A DNA stretch of 64,000 nt from Frateuria_A sp035943815 (GCF_035943815.1 NZ_DASZBU010000012.1:1-64000); one strand, 5' to 3'. Shown: positions 51,160-60,569, counted from the stretch's first letter. Numbers and translations are program-made. The notes: generated by a model from the sequence alone, not told the origin.

Positions 51160-52654
51160 CCGCCGGCGCGGCGGCGGGCATCGCGCCGGCGCAATACACC
51201 TGGTTGCGCCCACCGCGCTTGGCCTCGTAGAGCGCGTCGTCCGCCGCGCGCAGCAGCTTTTCGCTCGCCAGCGAAGCACCTGCGGCCATGACGGCGAGCC
51301 CTGCGCTGATGGTCACCACGCCCTGGCCGGTATTGAGGTGCCGGATCTGCAGCGATTCGATGTGCGCGCGCAGCCGTTCCATCACCGCTTCGGCCCCGGG
51401 CCTGTCCAGCCCGCTGAGCAGCACCACGAATTCCTCGCCGCCATAGCGCGCGACCACCACGCCCGGCTGTATGCCGGCCTCCGCGCGCAGGGCATGCGCC
51501 ACCAGCGACAGGCAATCGTCGCCTGCCAGGTGGCCGTAGGTGTCGTTGAAGGTCTTGAAATGATCCACGTCGACCACCGCGATGGCGAAGGGCCGGCGCG
51601 CACGCACGGCGACCTGCCAGGCGCGCCGCAGCACCTGGCGCAGGCCGGCACGGTTCAGCAGGCCGGTCAGCTCGTCGCGCACGCTCTTGTGGTGCAGGTC
51701 GCGGCGCAGATTGCGCAGTTCCTCTTCCACCGCCTGGTGGTAGCCCAGCAGCACGGTCGTGCGCACGCCGTAGGCGGCCACCGCCAGGATCAGCGCGCCC
51801 ATCGCCAGCGGACGGTCGCGACCGAGCTGGGCGAAGCCGAGCAGGCACAGCGCCAGGCTCAGCATCAGCGGGGCGAGGCTGGCGGCCACCTGGCGGGTGC
51901 GTCGCGAGGGCTGGTAGCCGCGCAGCCACACGGTGTTGCGGCGGCTCAGCATCACCCCGAGCGCGACGAAAGGCAGCCCCAGCAGCCATTCGGGAAGGCA
52001 CGAGTCGCTCAGCAAGCTGAAGCGGTTGTGGATGGCCGGCAGTACCGCGTCGAGGCAGGCGAAGGCAGCCAGCACGAAATGGAAGCGCCGCTCGTCCGCG
52101 CGCCGGGCGGCTACAAAGCGCAAGGTGGCGAACAAGGCCACGAACAGGCCCATCGCGTCGAACAGCCAGATCACGTAGCGCGCGGTGGCGGGCGATGTCG
52201 CATCGGCCACCAGCAGCCGGCGCAGCATCAGGTAGAACAGGCCGACGATGGCGCAGGCCAGCACGCCGTCGATGGCGGTGGTCCAGCGGCGCATCGGCGT
52301 CAGCGGGTTGTAGGCCGCCGCGGCGATGAGGGCGAAGCTGCCGACGCAGAAGTAGAAGGTCGGATCGAAGGCGACCAGCGTGCCGTGCGGGTTTTGCAAG
52401 GCGTCGACGAGCAGCAGGGCGAAGGCGGCGCCCTGGGCCAGCAGTGCGCCGAGCAGCAGGCCCCACAGCGGCCGGTTGTGGCTGACGCCCAGGCGCATCC
52501 GGCGCCAGCACAGCAGCGCGGTGAAGGCGAGCATGGCCAGCACGCAGACGTAGCTCCAGGCCAGGACCGAACCCTCGCCGGCGAACAGCAGCACGCCCAG
52601 ATGGCCGAGCAGGAGCGGCGCGTAGAACTTCGGCGTCCAGCTCTGTACTTTCAA
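51149..52654 (-). CDS. Membrane GGDEF diguanylate cyclase
   Basis: A 501-residue protein with eight or more predicted helices in the first 320 residues and a C-terminal GGDEF domain. The active site is ARYGGEEFVVLL (GGEEF, about residue 403), preceded by DVDHFKTFNDTYGHLAGDDCL. This is an active-type cyclase that makes cyclic di-GMP. No RxxD inhibitory site is seen five residues upstream, so product inhibition may be absent. The TTG at 52654 is the best start (GGGA about 8 bases upstream); the true start is uncertain. Its stop overlaps the convergent acetyltransferase by 11 bases. Confidence 0.87.
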   Translation of the reverse strand: MKVQSWTPKFYAPLLLGHLGVLLFAGEGSVLAWSYVCVLAMLAFTALLCWRRMRLGVSHNRPLWGLLLGALLAQGAAFALLLVDALQNPHGTLVAFDPTFYFCVGSFALIAAAAYNPLTPMRRWTTAIDGVLACAIVGLFYLMLRRLLVADATSPATARYVIWLFDAMGLFVALFATLRFVAARRADERRFHFVLAAFACLDAVLPAIHNRFSLLSDSCLPEWLLGLPFVALGVMLSRRNTVWLRGYQPSRRTRQVAASLAPLMLSLALCLLGFAQLGRDRPLAMGALILAVAAYGVRTTVLLGYHQAVEEELRNLRRDLHHKSVRDELTGLLNRAGLRQVLRRAWQVAVRARRPFAIAVVDVDHFKTFNDTYGHLAGDDCLSLVAHALRAEAGIQPGVVVARYGGEEFVVLLSGLDRPGAEAVMERLRAHIESLQIRHLNTGQGVVTISAGLAVMAAGASLASEKLLRAADDALYEAKRGGRNQVYCAGAMPAAAPAVKA

Positions 52655-52839
52655 GCGAGGGTCCCTACGTCTGTGCGCGGACCGAACGCCGCGTGTTGTC
52701 CGGCGGGTACCGGGCCTCTCCGATTGTGCGGACCGGCGCCGGCCGGCACAACGCCCGCAAGGCGGTATTGCCTGCCCGGCCACGGCGAGGGCGTGCGTGC
52801 CTGCCGCTATGCTGGGCGCCCGTCCGGCCTGGCCTTGCA

Positions 52840-53424
52840 ATGCTTTACCTCGCCTCGAAGTCTCCCCGCCGTCGCGAGTTGCTGCAGCAGCTCGGTTTCG
52901 CCCCCGTCGTGCTCGATGTGGACGTGCCCGAGTTGCGCGGCGCGGCCGAGTCGCCACAGGACTACGTCAGCCGCGTCGCCCGCGACAAGGCGCAGGCGGG
53001 GCTGGTCGCGGTCGGCCAGGCGAAGCATCTGGACGTGGGCGCGGTGGTGCTCGGCTCGGATACCGAGGTCGTGCTGGACGGGGAGGTGTTCGGCAAGCCG
53101 GCCGATGCGGCGCAGGCAGCCGACATGCTGCGGCGACTTTCGGGGCGCACCCATCGGGTGATCTCGGCCGTGTGGGGCCTGGACGCTGCGCGGGCGCATG
53201 GCGAACTGTGCACTTCGCAGGTGCGTTTCGCACGGCTGGACGAGGCCACCATCGCCGCCTACGTCGCCACCGGCGAACCCTTCGGCAAGGCGGGCGCCTA
53301 TGCGATCCAGGGCCGTGGCGCCGCGCTGGTGGAGCACCTGGAGGGCAGCTATTCGGGCGTGATGGGCTTGCCGCTGTTCGAAACCGCGCGCCTGCTTCGC
53401 GGTTTCGGAATGCAGTCAGGCTGA
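52840..53424 (+). CDS. maf: Maf-like nucleoside triphosphate pyrophosphatase
   Basis: A 194-residue Maf/YhdE-family protein that hydrolyses dTTP, UTP or modified nucleotides to monophosphates, thought to clear non-canonical nucleotides and affect septum formation. MLYLASKSPRRRELLQQLGF is the substrate-binding loop, VLGSDTEVVLDGEVFGKPAD carries the catalytic Asp, and EPFGKAGAYAIQGRGAALVEHLEGSYSGVMGLPL completes the family signature. The start at 52840 matches the family N-terminus; no good ribosome-binding site is seen, and a leaderless or weak start is possible. Confidence 0.93.
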   Translation: MLYLASKSPRRRELLQQLGFAPVVLDVDVPELRGAAESPQDYVSRVARDKAQAGLVAVGQAKHLDVGAVVLGSDTEVVLDGEVFGKPADAAQAADMLRRLSGRTHRVISAVWGLDAARAHGELCTSQVRFARLDEATIAAYVATGEPFGKAGAYAIQGRGAALVEHLEGSYSGVMGLPLFETARLLRGFGMQSG

Positions 53425-53450
53425 GTCCGTACCGGGAGCTGAGGGTTCGT

Positions 53451-54245
53451 TCAACCGGAGGACGAGGCCACGAACCACGCCGTCACCGCCAGCAGGTTGT
53501 TCACGCCATGGGCCACCACGGCGGGCCACAGCGAACCCGAGCGCAGGCGCAGCCAGGCGAGCGCGGCGGCGAGCAGCGCGAGGTTGGGCACGGCATACCA
53601 GAGAAAACCCAGGTCGGGCAGGTGCACGCAGGCGAACAGCAGCGAGCTGATCGCCACCGCCCAGCCGGTGTGCATGCGCCGCAGCAGCGCCGAGAGCAGG
53701 GCGCCGCGGAACAGCAGTTCCTCTACCAGCGGCCCCAGGCTGACCACCACCAGCGCCATCGGCAGGCGCAGCGCCAGCGAGGCGGCGCCGCCGATCTGCT
53801 TGACGTCCTGGGTGACCTCGTGGCCGTGCGCGAGCCAGCGGGTCAGCCAGCCGCCGGCGATCGGCAAGGCCAGGCCGAGCGCCACCGCCGCCAGGTAGAA
53901 CGCCGGGCGGCCGGGCTGGGTCAGGCCCAGGCCCGGCGGCGCGCCATGCGCCCAGGCGGCCGGCCACAGCCGTCGCACCAGCACCACGGTCACGCTCGCG
54001 GCCAGCAGCAGGGTCAGGATCACCATCAGCGCATTGGTGTCCGGTTGCGCCAATGCCGCCTTGATGCGCGAGGCGACGCCGACCGGACCGGTACCGGAAA
54101 GTCCCAGGGCGAAGCCCAGCCCCAGCCCCACCAGCCCGCTGGCCAGGAACTGCAGCGCGAAATACAGGACGATCATGCCGACGGCGCTGCCCAGGTGCGG
54201 CAGGCGCGCGTCGTGCAGCGAGGGATGGAGGTGGCGGGAGGACAT
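53451..54245 (-). CDS. CPBP family intramembrane metalloprotease
   Basis: A 264-residue membrane protein with about seven helices. The CPBP (Abi, CAAX-protease-like) motifs are EExxxR at Glu175-Glu176 and Arg180 (VEELLFRG), FxxxH at FACVH (His208), and HxxxN at HGVNN (His246, Asn250). These enzymes cleave within membranes, and bacterial members are sometimes linked to bacteriocin immunity; the target is unknown. The ATG at 54245 was chosen at MSSRHLHP; an upstream Met 26 codons earlier is possible. It is convergent with maf. Confidence 0.87.
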   Translation of the reverse strand: MSSRHLHPSLHDARLPHLGSAVGMIVLYFALQFLASGLVGLGLGFALGLSGTGPVGVASRIKAALAQPDTNALMVILTLLLAASVTVVLVRRLWPAAWAHGAPPGLGLTQPGRPAFYLAAVALGLALPIAGGWLTRWLAHGHEVTQDVKQIGGAASLALRLPMALVVVSLGPLVEELLFRGALLSALLRRMHTGWAVAISSLLFACVHLPDLGFLWYAVPNLALLAAALAWLRLRSGSLWPAVVAHGVNNLLAVTAWFVASSSG

Positions 54246-54327
54246 CGGCCGGGCGAACCTGCGTGGAGAGGACGGGCGTGCGGCCGGTGACCGCTCTGGC
54301 CGTGCGAGGCACGGCGCGGTCAAGCAG

Positions 54328-54723
54328 TCAGCCGGCGAGCAACACCCGACCCAGGCCTAACGCGGCCATGACCAGCGTCGCCACCCACCCGGCCATGCCC
54401 AGGACGAACCCGCCACCGCGCTTGCCGGCCTCCTGCAGGTAGGCCAGTGCGTACCAGATCCGCCCGGCCAGCCAGACCAGCCCCGCGATGCCGGCCCAGA
54501 ACGCGAAACCGTAGCTTGCGGCCAGCCACAGCGTGGGCAGGAACAGCATCGCCGCCTCCAGGGTGTTCATCTGTACGCGGAAGGCGCGCTCGAATGCCGG
54601 ATGGCCGCTGGTCGCGGGCGCCGCTATGCCATAGCGTCCGCGCGCCCGGCCCACCGCGAAGGCGGTGCCGAACAGCAGCAGCATGGCGAGCAGGGTGACC
54701 AGGGCGGGCAGGTGCTGGGTCAT
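54328..54723 (-). CDS. MAPEG family membrane protein
   Basis: A 131-residue protein with four predicted helices (residues 5-24, 54-74, 78-97 and 108-128). RAFRVQMNTLEAAMLFLPTLWLAASYG matches MAPEG, with the glutathione-site Asn and Glu. The length is typical. It differs clearly from the MAPEG gene at 7026-7439. The start at 54723 has the best fit to the first helix. The metalloprotease gene is upstream on the opposite strand. Confidence 0.85.
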   Translation of the reverse strand: MTQHLPALVTLLAMLLLFGTAFAVGRARGRYGIAAPATSGHPAFERAFRVQMNTLEAAMLFLPTLWLAASYGFAFWAGIAGLVWLAGRIWYALAYLQEAGKRGGGFVLGMAGWVATLVMAALGLGRVLLAG

Positions 54724-54834
54724 GGCATCGATCGCAAGGGATGGGACGCCTACTGTAGCGGCTGTGCACGTGCGGGAGACGACCGGTGGGTATGCTCGGG
54801 CCGTCGCGCTGCGGCGCATGGCGAGGCGTATGGC

Positions 54835-55686
54835 ATGGATTGGCAGAAGGGCGAGCGCAGCCAGAACGTGGAAATCGACAGTGGCCGCGGCGGCGGCTTC
54901 GGCGGCGGGCGCGGACTGGGCCTGGGCGGCCTGATCGTGCTGGCGATCCTGGGCTGGGTGTTCTTCAAGGATCCGACCGCGCTGCTGGAGCAGGGCGGGC
55001 AGGCCGGCCAGGGCGCGCCCACCGGGCAGGTGGCCCAGGTCGACCCGCAGCAGCGCGACTTCGTCAGCGCGATCCTGGGTTCCACCGAGAAGACCTGGGG
55101 CGATCTCTTCGCCGCCAACGGCCGCCAGTACGCGGACCCCAAGCTGGACCTGTTCAGCGGCGGCGTGCGGACCGCATGCGGCCTCGCGTCCACCGCAGTC
55201 GGGCCGTTCTATTGCCCGGGCGACGAAAAGATCTATCTGGACCTTTCCTTCTTCCAGGAACTGAAGGACCGCTTCGGCGCGGCGGGCGACTTTGCCCGTG
55301 CCTACGTGATCGCGCACGAGGTGGGCCATCACGTGCAGAAGCAACTGAGTGTGTTCGACCAGGTCCGGCAGGCGCGCGAGCAGGGCGCGCCGATGGAGGG
55401 CGCCGATGGCCTGTCGGTCCGCCAGGAACTGCAGGCCGACTGCTTCGCCGGCGTGTGGGCCAACCGCAGCGAGCAGCGCCTGCACTGGCTGCAGCCGGGC
55501 GACGTGGAGGAGGCGCTGAACGCCGCCAGCCAGATCGGCGACGACACGCTGCAGCGCCAGACGCAGGGCGCCGTGGTGCCCGATTCGTTCACCCACGGCA
55601 CCTCGGCGCAGCGGGTTAAGTGGTTCAAGGCCGGGTTGCAGAGCGGGCAGGTGTCCAGTTGCGACACGTTCGCCGGGGCGCTGTGA
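54835..55686 (+). CDS. YpfJ-like neutral zinc metallopeptidase
   Basis: A 283-residue protein with a Gly-rich N-terminal tail, one helix at about residues 31-44 (GGLIVLAILGWVFF) and a periplasmic metallopeptidase domain. The zinc motif is HEVGHH (161-166) in AYVIAHEVGHHVQKQLS, and Glu in ELQADCFAGVWA is the third ligand. Similar proteins (YpfJ, UPF0263-type) are putative peptidases of unknown target. DWQKGERSQNVEIDSGRGGGFGG at the N-terminus is characteristic of the family. The ATG at 54835 has GGCGAGG upstream. Confidence 0.87.
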   Translation: MDWQKGERSQNVEIDSGRGGGFGGGRGLGLGGLIVLAILGWVFFKDPTALLEQGGQAGQGAPTGQVAQVDPQQRDFVSAILGSTEKTWGDLFAANGRQYADPKLDLFSGGVRTACGLASTAVGPFYCPGDEKIYLDLSFFQELKDRFGAAGDFARAYVIAHEVGHHVQKQLSVFDQVRQAREQGAPMEGADGLSVRQELQADCFAGVWANRSEQRLHWLQPGDVEEALNAASQIGDDTLQRQTQGAVVPDSFTHGTSAQRVKWFKAGLQSGQVSSCDTFAGAL

Positions 55687-55836
55687 CGGCCCGTTCGGCC
55701 TGTCGCATTGTCGTGGCTGCCCGATACGCCTGATAGCGCTCCGTGGCTGCGGCCGTTGCGCATCTTCCACCTGCCTGCGGCGCGCCCTAGAATCCGCGAG
55801 CTGCGCGCCTCGGGGTGCGCCCTGTCTTGCCTCCCC

Positions 55837-56223
55837 ATGGTTCATCCCTGCCTGCGTTGCGGCGCCTGCTGCGCCTTTTTCCGCATCGCCTTCCATTGGT
55901 CCGAGACCGACCCCTCCCTGAGCGGCACGGTGCCGGCCGAGCTCACCGAGAAGCTCGACCCGCACCGCGTCGTCATGCGCGGCACGCAGTCCAAGCAGCC
56001 GCGCTGCATCGCGCTCAAGGGCACCATCGGCGAGGCGGCCTACTGCGGCATCCACCCGATCAAGCCCTCGGTGTGCCGCGAAGTGGAACCGTCCTGGGAG
56101 TTCGGCCGGCACAGCCCGCAGTGCGACAAGGGGCGCATCGCCCACGGACTGGAGCCGCTGACGCCCGAGGACTGGCTCGATCCCTCTAACGACGATTCGC
56201 CGCCGCTGCCGCAGAGCGGCTGA
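55837..56223 (+). CDS. YkgJ family cysteine cluster protein
   Basis: A 128-residue protein with an N-terminal CLRCGACCAFF cluster and later Cys residues (PRCIALKG, AAYCGIH, PSVCREVEP and SPQCDKG), matching YkgJ, a putative zinc- or iron-chelating family. Eight Cys in total could bind one or two metal ions. The function is not established. The ATG at 55837 matches the family start MVHPCLRCGACC; the frame extends upstream without a better start. Confidence 0.87.
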   Translation: MVHPCLRCGACCAFFRIAFHWSETDPSLSGTVPAELTEKLDPHRVVMRGTQSKQPRCIALKGTIGEAAYCGIHPIKPSVCREVEPSWEFGRHSPQCDKGRIAHGLEPLTPEDWLDPSNDDSPPLPQSG

Positions 56224-56411
56224 CCGGCGAGCTTCGGCGCGCGCCGGCGTCGCGGTAGTGAGCCGCAAGCCTGGCGCGAGGAGGCAATGAAGCTGTTGGG
56301 AGCGTAGAGGACGAAATCTCCCTCGCGCCCATCCACCATCACGCGGGCGTCGAACGCGACGCAACTTTGGTCGGGCAAAGATCCGGAGCGGACATGCCTG
56401 TCGCGGGTGGC

Positions 56412-56534
56412 TCAGCCAAGGCATAGCCGTGCGCAGTGCTGATCTCGCGGCAGAACTCGGGCGGATCGTTGGCGCCAGCGCCAGAGCATCAGCCCGCCGA
56501 AGAGCACCAGTCCCGCCAGTTCGCGCTTGAGCAT
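56412..56534 (-). CDS. Small membrane peptide of about 40 residues
   Basis: A 40-codon frame with a strong ribosome-binding site (AGGGAAGGAACG just before ATG 56534). The product has a hydrophobic segment, LAGLVLFGGLMLWRW, near residues 6-20, then a basic, polar tail with two Cys. It lies downstream of the dioxygenase gene on the same strand (73 bases). No family is recognised, but site and composition are better than those of noise. Confidence 0.5.
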   Translation of the reverse strand: MLKRELAGLVLFGGLMLWRWRQRSARVLPRDQHCARLCLG

Positions 56535-56607
56535 CGTTCCTTCCCTGGTGGCCCGGTGCCGCGCCGGCTGGCAAGAGCCGTCCGCGCGGGTCAACGGCTG
56601 CCCGGCT

Positions 56608-57390
56608 TCAGCCGAAGCGGTAGATGTCCATCGCCAGGATGCCGTGGTCGACGCCGGCATCGATGCGCTGGGCGTGCGCATCCTCCCCCGCGGCGCCCAG
56701 CGCCACGAACAGCGGCAGCAAATGCTCGTCGGTCGGGTGGGCGCGCTGGGCGAACGGCGCCTGGCGGCGGTAGTCGAGCAGCGCCGCCACGTCGCCGGCA
56801 GCCAGGCGCTGCTCCACCCAGTCGATGAACGGGCGCACGTAGGGCGCCTCACGCTCGGCGCCGTAGCCCATCCGCAGGTCGCCCAGGTTGTGGGTGATGC
56901 TGCCCGAGCCGATCACCAGCACGCCCCCCTCGCGCAGCGGCGCCAGCGCACGGCCCACGGCCAGATGATGCGCGGGACCTTGCGCGTGCTGGATCGAGAT
57001 CGGCACCACGGGAATGTCGGCCTCCGGGTAGAGCAGGCGCAACGGCACCCAGGCGCCGTGGTCCAGCCCGTGCCGTGAGTCGAGCGTCGCGGCCAGGCCG
57101 GCCTGGGACATCAGTTCCAGCACCCGCGCGGCCAGCGTGGGGGCGCCCGGCGCCGGGTAGCGGATCTCGTAGAGCGCCGGTGGAAAGCCGAAGAAATCGT
57201 GCACCGTCTCCGGCGCCTGCGCGCCGCCGACCTGCGGCTGGGCGGAAAGCCAGTGCGCCGTGGCGATCACGATGGCCCGCGGTCGCGGCAGTGTCGCCGC
57301 CAGTGCGGACAGGCGCTCTTGCACCAGGCCCGGTTGCAGCGCCGTCATCGGCGAACCGTGGGAGATATAGAGGCTGGGAAGGGTGACCAT
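56608..57390 (-). CDS. ygiD: Extradiol aromatic ring-opening dioxygenase (YgiD / DODA type)
   Basis: A 260-residue LigB-superfamily dioxygenase, homologous to E. coli YgiD, which opens L-DOPA at the 4,5 position. LYISHGSP (His) and TAHWLSAQPQVGG (His) near the N-terminus bind iron or zinc, with later ligands at DHGAWVPLRLLYPEADIPV (His) and SGSITHNLGDL (His). The length is normal. The natural substrate in this organism is unknown. The start at 57390 gives VTLPSLYISHG, the usual N-terminus; it may also carry a partner small gene downstream. Confidence 0.9.
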   Translation of the reverse strand: MVTLPSLYISHGSPMTALQPGLVQERLSALAATLPRPRAIVIATAHWLSAQPQVGGAQAPETVHDFFGFPPALYEIRYPAPGAPTLAARVLELMSQAGLAATLDSRHGLDHGAWVPLRLLYPEADIPVVPISIQHAQGPAHHLAVGRALAPLREGGVLVIGSGSITHNLGDLRMGYGAEREAPYVRPFIDWVEQRLAAGDVAALLDYRRQAPFAQRAHPTDEHLLPLFVALGAAGEDAHAQRIDAGVDHGILAMDIYRFG

Positions 57391-57714
57391 GCCGGTGCTC
57401 CTGGACTGGCTGTGCTGCGACGGTGGCGCGTGGCGCGGTTACGGGGCTGCGGCCAGCGCCCCATCGCGGATCGCCCTGGCCGGCGCCTCCAGCCGGCGCA
57501 ATTTCGGGCGGCAGGCCTGCGGTGCGGGCCGTCAGGTCGGATGCTCGGGCCGGCGCCCGGAGGGAGGCATGCGGGGTCTCGCTGGATGGAATGCGCATGA
57601 TACGTCCAGGGCAGGCGGGTCGCGGGTTCGGATCTGCCGCAGTACGCCCGGCTGGCGCAAGTCTGCTAGCGTGCGCATTTCACCCGCGCCCGCGGGCCAG
57701 GAACGCGTCTGTCC
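57391..57714. other. Divergent intergenic region before cysD
   Basis: A 324-base gap between the divergent ygiD and cysD genes, which should hold promoters and perhaps a CysB site. No clear -35/-10 pair, hairpin or convincing small gene is visible; frames crossing it are Arg/Gly-rich noise. Confidence 0.5.
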
Positions 57715-58617
57715 ATGCAAGGCTTGTCCCATCTCGACGATCTGGAAGCGGAAAGCATCCAGATCCTGCGTGAAGTGTTCGCCTGTTTCCGTCGCCCGGT
57801 GATGCTGTATTCCATCGGCAAGGACTCCACCGTGCTGCTGCACCTGCTGCGCAAGGCCAGCCGGCCGGCGCGGCCGCCATTGCCGCTGCTGCACGTGGAC
57901 ACCACCTGGAAGTTCCGCGAGATGATCGCCTTCCGCGACCGGGTGGCGGCCGAGGGCGACGTGCAGATGCTGGTGCACGTCAACCAGGACGGCGTGCGTC
58001 AGGGCATCTCGCCGCTGACCCACGGCTCGGCGGTGCACACCGACGTGATGAAGACGCAGGGCCTCAAGCAGGCGCTGGACAAGTACAAGTTCGACGCGGC
58101 CATCGGCGGCGCACGCCGGGACGAGGAGAAGTCGCGCGCCAAGGAACGCGTGTTCTCCTTCCGCAGCGCGCAGCACCGATGGGATCCCAAGCAGCAGCGT
58201 CCCGAGCTCTGGCAGGCGTGGAACACGCGCATCCGGGAAGGGGAGAGCGTGCGCGTGTTCCCGCTGTCCAACTGGACCGAGCTGGACGTGTGGGAATACA
58301 TCCGCCGCGAGAAGATCGAGGTGGTGCCGCTGTACTTCGCCAAGGAACGCCCGGTAGTGATGCGCGACGGCGCCCTGATCATGGTCGACGACGAACGCTT
58401 CGTGCTGCGCGAAGGCGAGCGCATCGAGCAGCGGCGCGTGCGCTTCCGCACGCTCGGCTGCTATCCGCTCACCGGCGCGATCGATTCGCGGGCCGATACG
58501 CTGGACGCGATCATCGAGGAGATGCGTGCCTCGCGCAGTTCCGAGCGACAGGGCCGCATCATCGACCACGACGGCGCCAGTTCGATGGAGAAGAAGAAGC
58601 AGGAGGGCTATTTCTGA
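57715..58617 (+). CDS. cysD: Sulfate adenylyltransferase subunit 2
   Basis: A 300-residue adenylyltransferase subunit that makes APS from sulfate and ATP. LYSIGKDSTVLLHLL (residues 32-46) is the PP-loop, GGARRDEEKSRAKERVFSFR carries active-site Arg/Lys, and PLSNWTELDVWEYI and LGCYPLTGAIDS are family motifs. The length matches CysD. Its stop overlaps the cysNC start (TGATG), so the two are translationally coupled. No other cys genes are nearby. Confidence 0.96.
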   Translation: MQGLSHLDDLEAESIQILREVFACFRRPVMLYSIGKDSTVLLHLLRKASRPARPPLPLLHVDTTWKFREMIAFRDRVAAEGDVQMLVHVNQDGVRQGISPLTHGSAVHTDVMKTQGLKQALDKYKFDAAIGGARRDEEKSRAKERVFSFRSAQHRWDPKQQRPELWQAWNTRIREGESVRVFPLSNWTELDVWEYIRREKIEVVPLYFAKERPVVMRDGALIMVDDERFVLREGERIEQRRVRFRTLGCYPLTGAIDSRADTLDAIIEEMRASRSSERQGRIIDHDGASSMEKKKQEGYF

Positions 58618-60446
58618 TGGCCGCCGGCATGCTTCGCTTCATAACCTGCGGCAGCGTGGACGACGGCAAGAGCACGCTGCTGGGCCGCCTGCTGTACGAC
58701 GCCGGCATGCTCGCCGACGACCAGCTCGACGCGCTGCGTCGCGACAGCCGCAAGCGCGGCGGCGATGCGCTGGATTTCGCCCTGGTCACCGATGGGCTGG
58801 ACGCCGAGCGCGAGCAGGGCATCACCATCGACGTGGCCTGGCGCTACTTCCACACTGCGCGGCGCAGTTTCATCGTGGGCGACTGCCCCGGCCACGAGCA
58901 GTACACGCGCAACATGGCCACCGGGGCGTCGCAGGTAGACCTGGCGGTGGTGCTGGTCGACGCACGCAAGGGGCTCCTGCCGCAGACGCGCCGGCACACC
59001 TACATCTGCGCGCTGCTGGGCATCCGCCGGGTGATTCTGGCGGTGAACAAGATGGACCTGGTCGGGCTGGATGCGGACATCTACGCGTCCATCGTCGAGC
59101 CCTATCGCGCGCTGGCCGCTTCGTTGGGCATCGAGTCGGTGAACGCTTTGCCGGTGGTGTCGACGGACGGCGACAACGTGGGTCTGCGCTCCGGCCGCAT
59201 GCCCTGGTACCAGGGGCCCAGCCTGATCGAGCTGCTGGAGACGCTGGATGCGGAGGCGCCGCCGCCGCCGCAGTTCCGCTTGCCGGTGCAGTGGGTCAAC
59301 CGGCCCGACCAGCATTTCCGCGGCTACGCCGGCACGGTCTGCGGCGGGCGCGTGGCGATCGGTGACCAGGTGCTGGTGCTGCCCGGTGGCCAGGGTGCGC
59401 AGATCGAACGCATCGTCGGCCCGTCCGGCGACCTGACGGAGGCCACCAGCGGGCAGGCGGTCACGCTGTGCCTGGACCGCGAGCTCGACATCAGCCGCGG
59501 CGACGTGATCGCCGCCGCGGCGCAGCCGGTGCCGGTGGCCGACCAGTTCGGATGCCACCTGGTCTGGTTCGGCGACGCGCCGCTGCTGCCCAACCGCAGC
59601 TACCTGCTGCGCCTGGGTACCGCGACGGTCAACGCGCGCGTGACCGCGATCAAGCACAAAGTCGACGTCAACACGCAGGCGCCGCTGGCGGCGCGGCGGC
59701 TGGAACTCAACGAGGTCGGCTATTGCAACATCGACCTGGACCGTCCGGTGGCGTTCGAGCGCTACGCCGACAACCGCACGCTGGGCGGCTTCATCCTGAT
59801 CGACCGCCAGAGCAACGCGACGGTCGCCTGCGGCATGCTCGACTTCGCGCTGCACCGTGCGGCGAACATCCACTGGCAGCACACCGACGTGGACAAGGCC
59901 ACCCGTGCGCTGGCCAAGGGCCAGCACCCGCTGTGCCTGTGGTTCACCGGCCTCTCCGGCGCGGGCAAGTCGACCATCGCCAACCTGGTCGAGCGTCGCC
60001 TGGCCGCGCAGGGCTATCACACCTACCTGCTGGACGGCGACAACCTGCGCCTGGGGCTCAATGTGGATCTGGGCTTCACCGCCGAGGCGCGCGTGGAGAA
60101 CGTACGCCGCGTGGCCGAGGTGGCGCAGCTGATGGTCGACGCCGGGCTGGTGGTGCTGGTGTGCGTGATCTCGCCGTTCGCCGGCGAGCGCGAGTTCGCG
60201 CGCGGACGTTTCGCCGACGGCGAGTTCGTCGAGGTGTTCGTGGACACGCCGCTGGCCGAGTGCGAGCAGCGCGACCCGAAGGGCCTCTACGCCAAGGCGC
60301 GGGCCGGGCAGATCAGCAACTTCACCGGCATCGATTCGCCCTACGAGCGGCCGGCTGCGCCGGAACTGCACCTGCATGCCGAAGGCCAGCGCGCGGAGCA
60401 GCTGGCCGAGCAGGTGCTGGCGTATCTGCAGGGGCGCTTGGGGTAG
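58617..60446 (+). CDS. cysNC: Bifunctional sulfate adenylyltransferase subunit 1 / adenylylsulfate kinase
   Basis: A 609-residue fusion of CysN (GTPase, about residues 1-425) and CysC (about 430-609). The GTPase has GSVDDGKSTLLG, DCPGHEQYTRNMATGA and NKMDLV. The APS kinase has GLSGAGKSTIANLVE (from residue 445), RLGLNVDLGFTAEAR and GLYAKARAG, and makes PAPS from APS. The fusion occurs in Xanthomonadales and some others; the CysN GTPase drives APS formation with CysD. The ATG at 58617 overlaps the cysD stop by one base. Confidence 0.96.
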   Translation: MAAGMLRFITCGSVDDGKSTLLGRLLYDAGMLADDQLDALRRDSRKRGGDALDFALVTDGLDAEREQGITIDVAWRYFHTARRSFIVGDCPGHEQYTRNMATGASQVDLAVVLVDARKGLLPQTRRHTYICALLGIRRVILAVNKMDLVGLDADIYASIVEPYRALAASLGIESVNALPVVSTDGDNVGLRSGRMPWYQGPSLIELLETLDAEAPPPPQFRLPVQWVNRPDQHFRGYAGTVCGGRVAIGDQVLVLPGGQGAQIERIVGPSGDLTEATSGQAVTLCLDRELDISRGDVIAAAAQPVPVADQFGCHLVWFGDAPLLPNRSYLLRLGTATVNARVTAIKHKVDVNTQAPLAARRLELNEVGYCNIDLDRPVAFERYADNRTLGGFILIDRQSNATVACGMLDFALHRAANIHWQHTDVDKATRALAKGQHPLCLWFTGLSGAGKSTIANLVERRLAAQGYHTYLLDGDNLRLGLNVDLGFTAEARVENVRRVAEVAQLMVDAGLVVLVCVISPFAGEREFARGRFADGEFVEVFVDTPLAECEQRDPKGLYAKARAGQISNFTGIDSPYERPAAPELHLHAEGQRAEQLAEQVLAYLQGRLG

Positions 60447-60530
60447 GCACCCGGCGTCGCTTCGACTGCGCTTGCAGGGCAGGCTGCGCCCAGCGCGAAC
60501 GAGCCCCTGGGAGCGTCCGCCTGAGCGCAG

Positions 60531-60559
60531 GCCGCAGGCCGCAGTCGTAGGCCTGCGGC
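60531..60559. terminator. Inverted repeat between convergent genes
   Basis: GCCGCAGGCC (60531-60540) pairs perfectly with GGCCTGCGGC (60550-60559) around a 9-base loop, between cysNC and the convergent helicase gene. There is no T-run on either strand, so it is a possible bidirectional stop. Confidence 0.5.
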
Positions 60560-60569
60560 GGCCGACCGG

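Noticed and set aside
56040..56378. Minus-strand frame overlapping the YkgJ gene
   Set aside because: It is a shadow of the well-supported Cys-rich gene on the plus strand, with no motif of its own.
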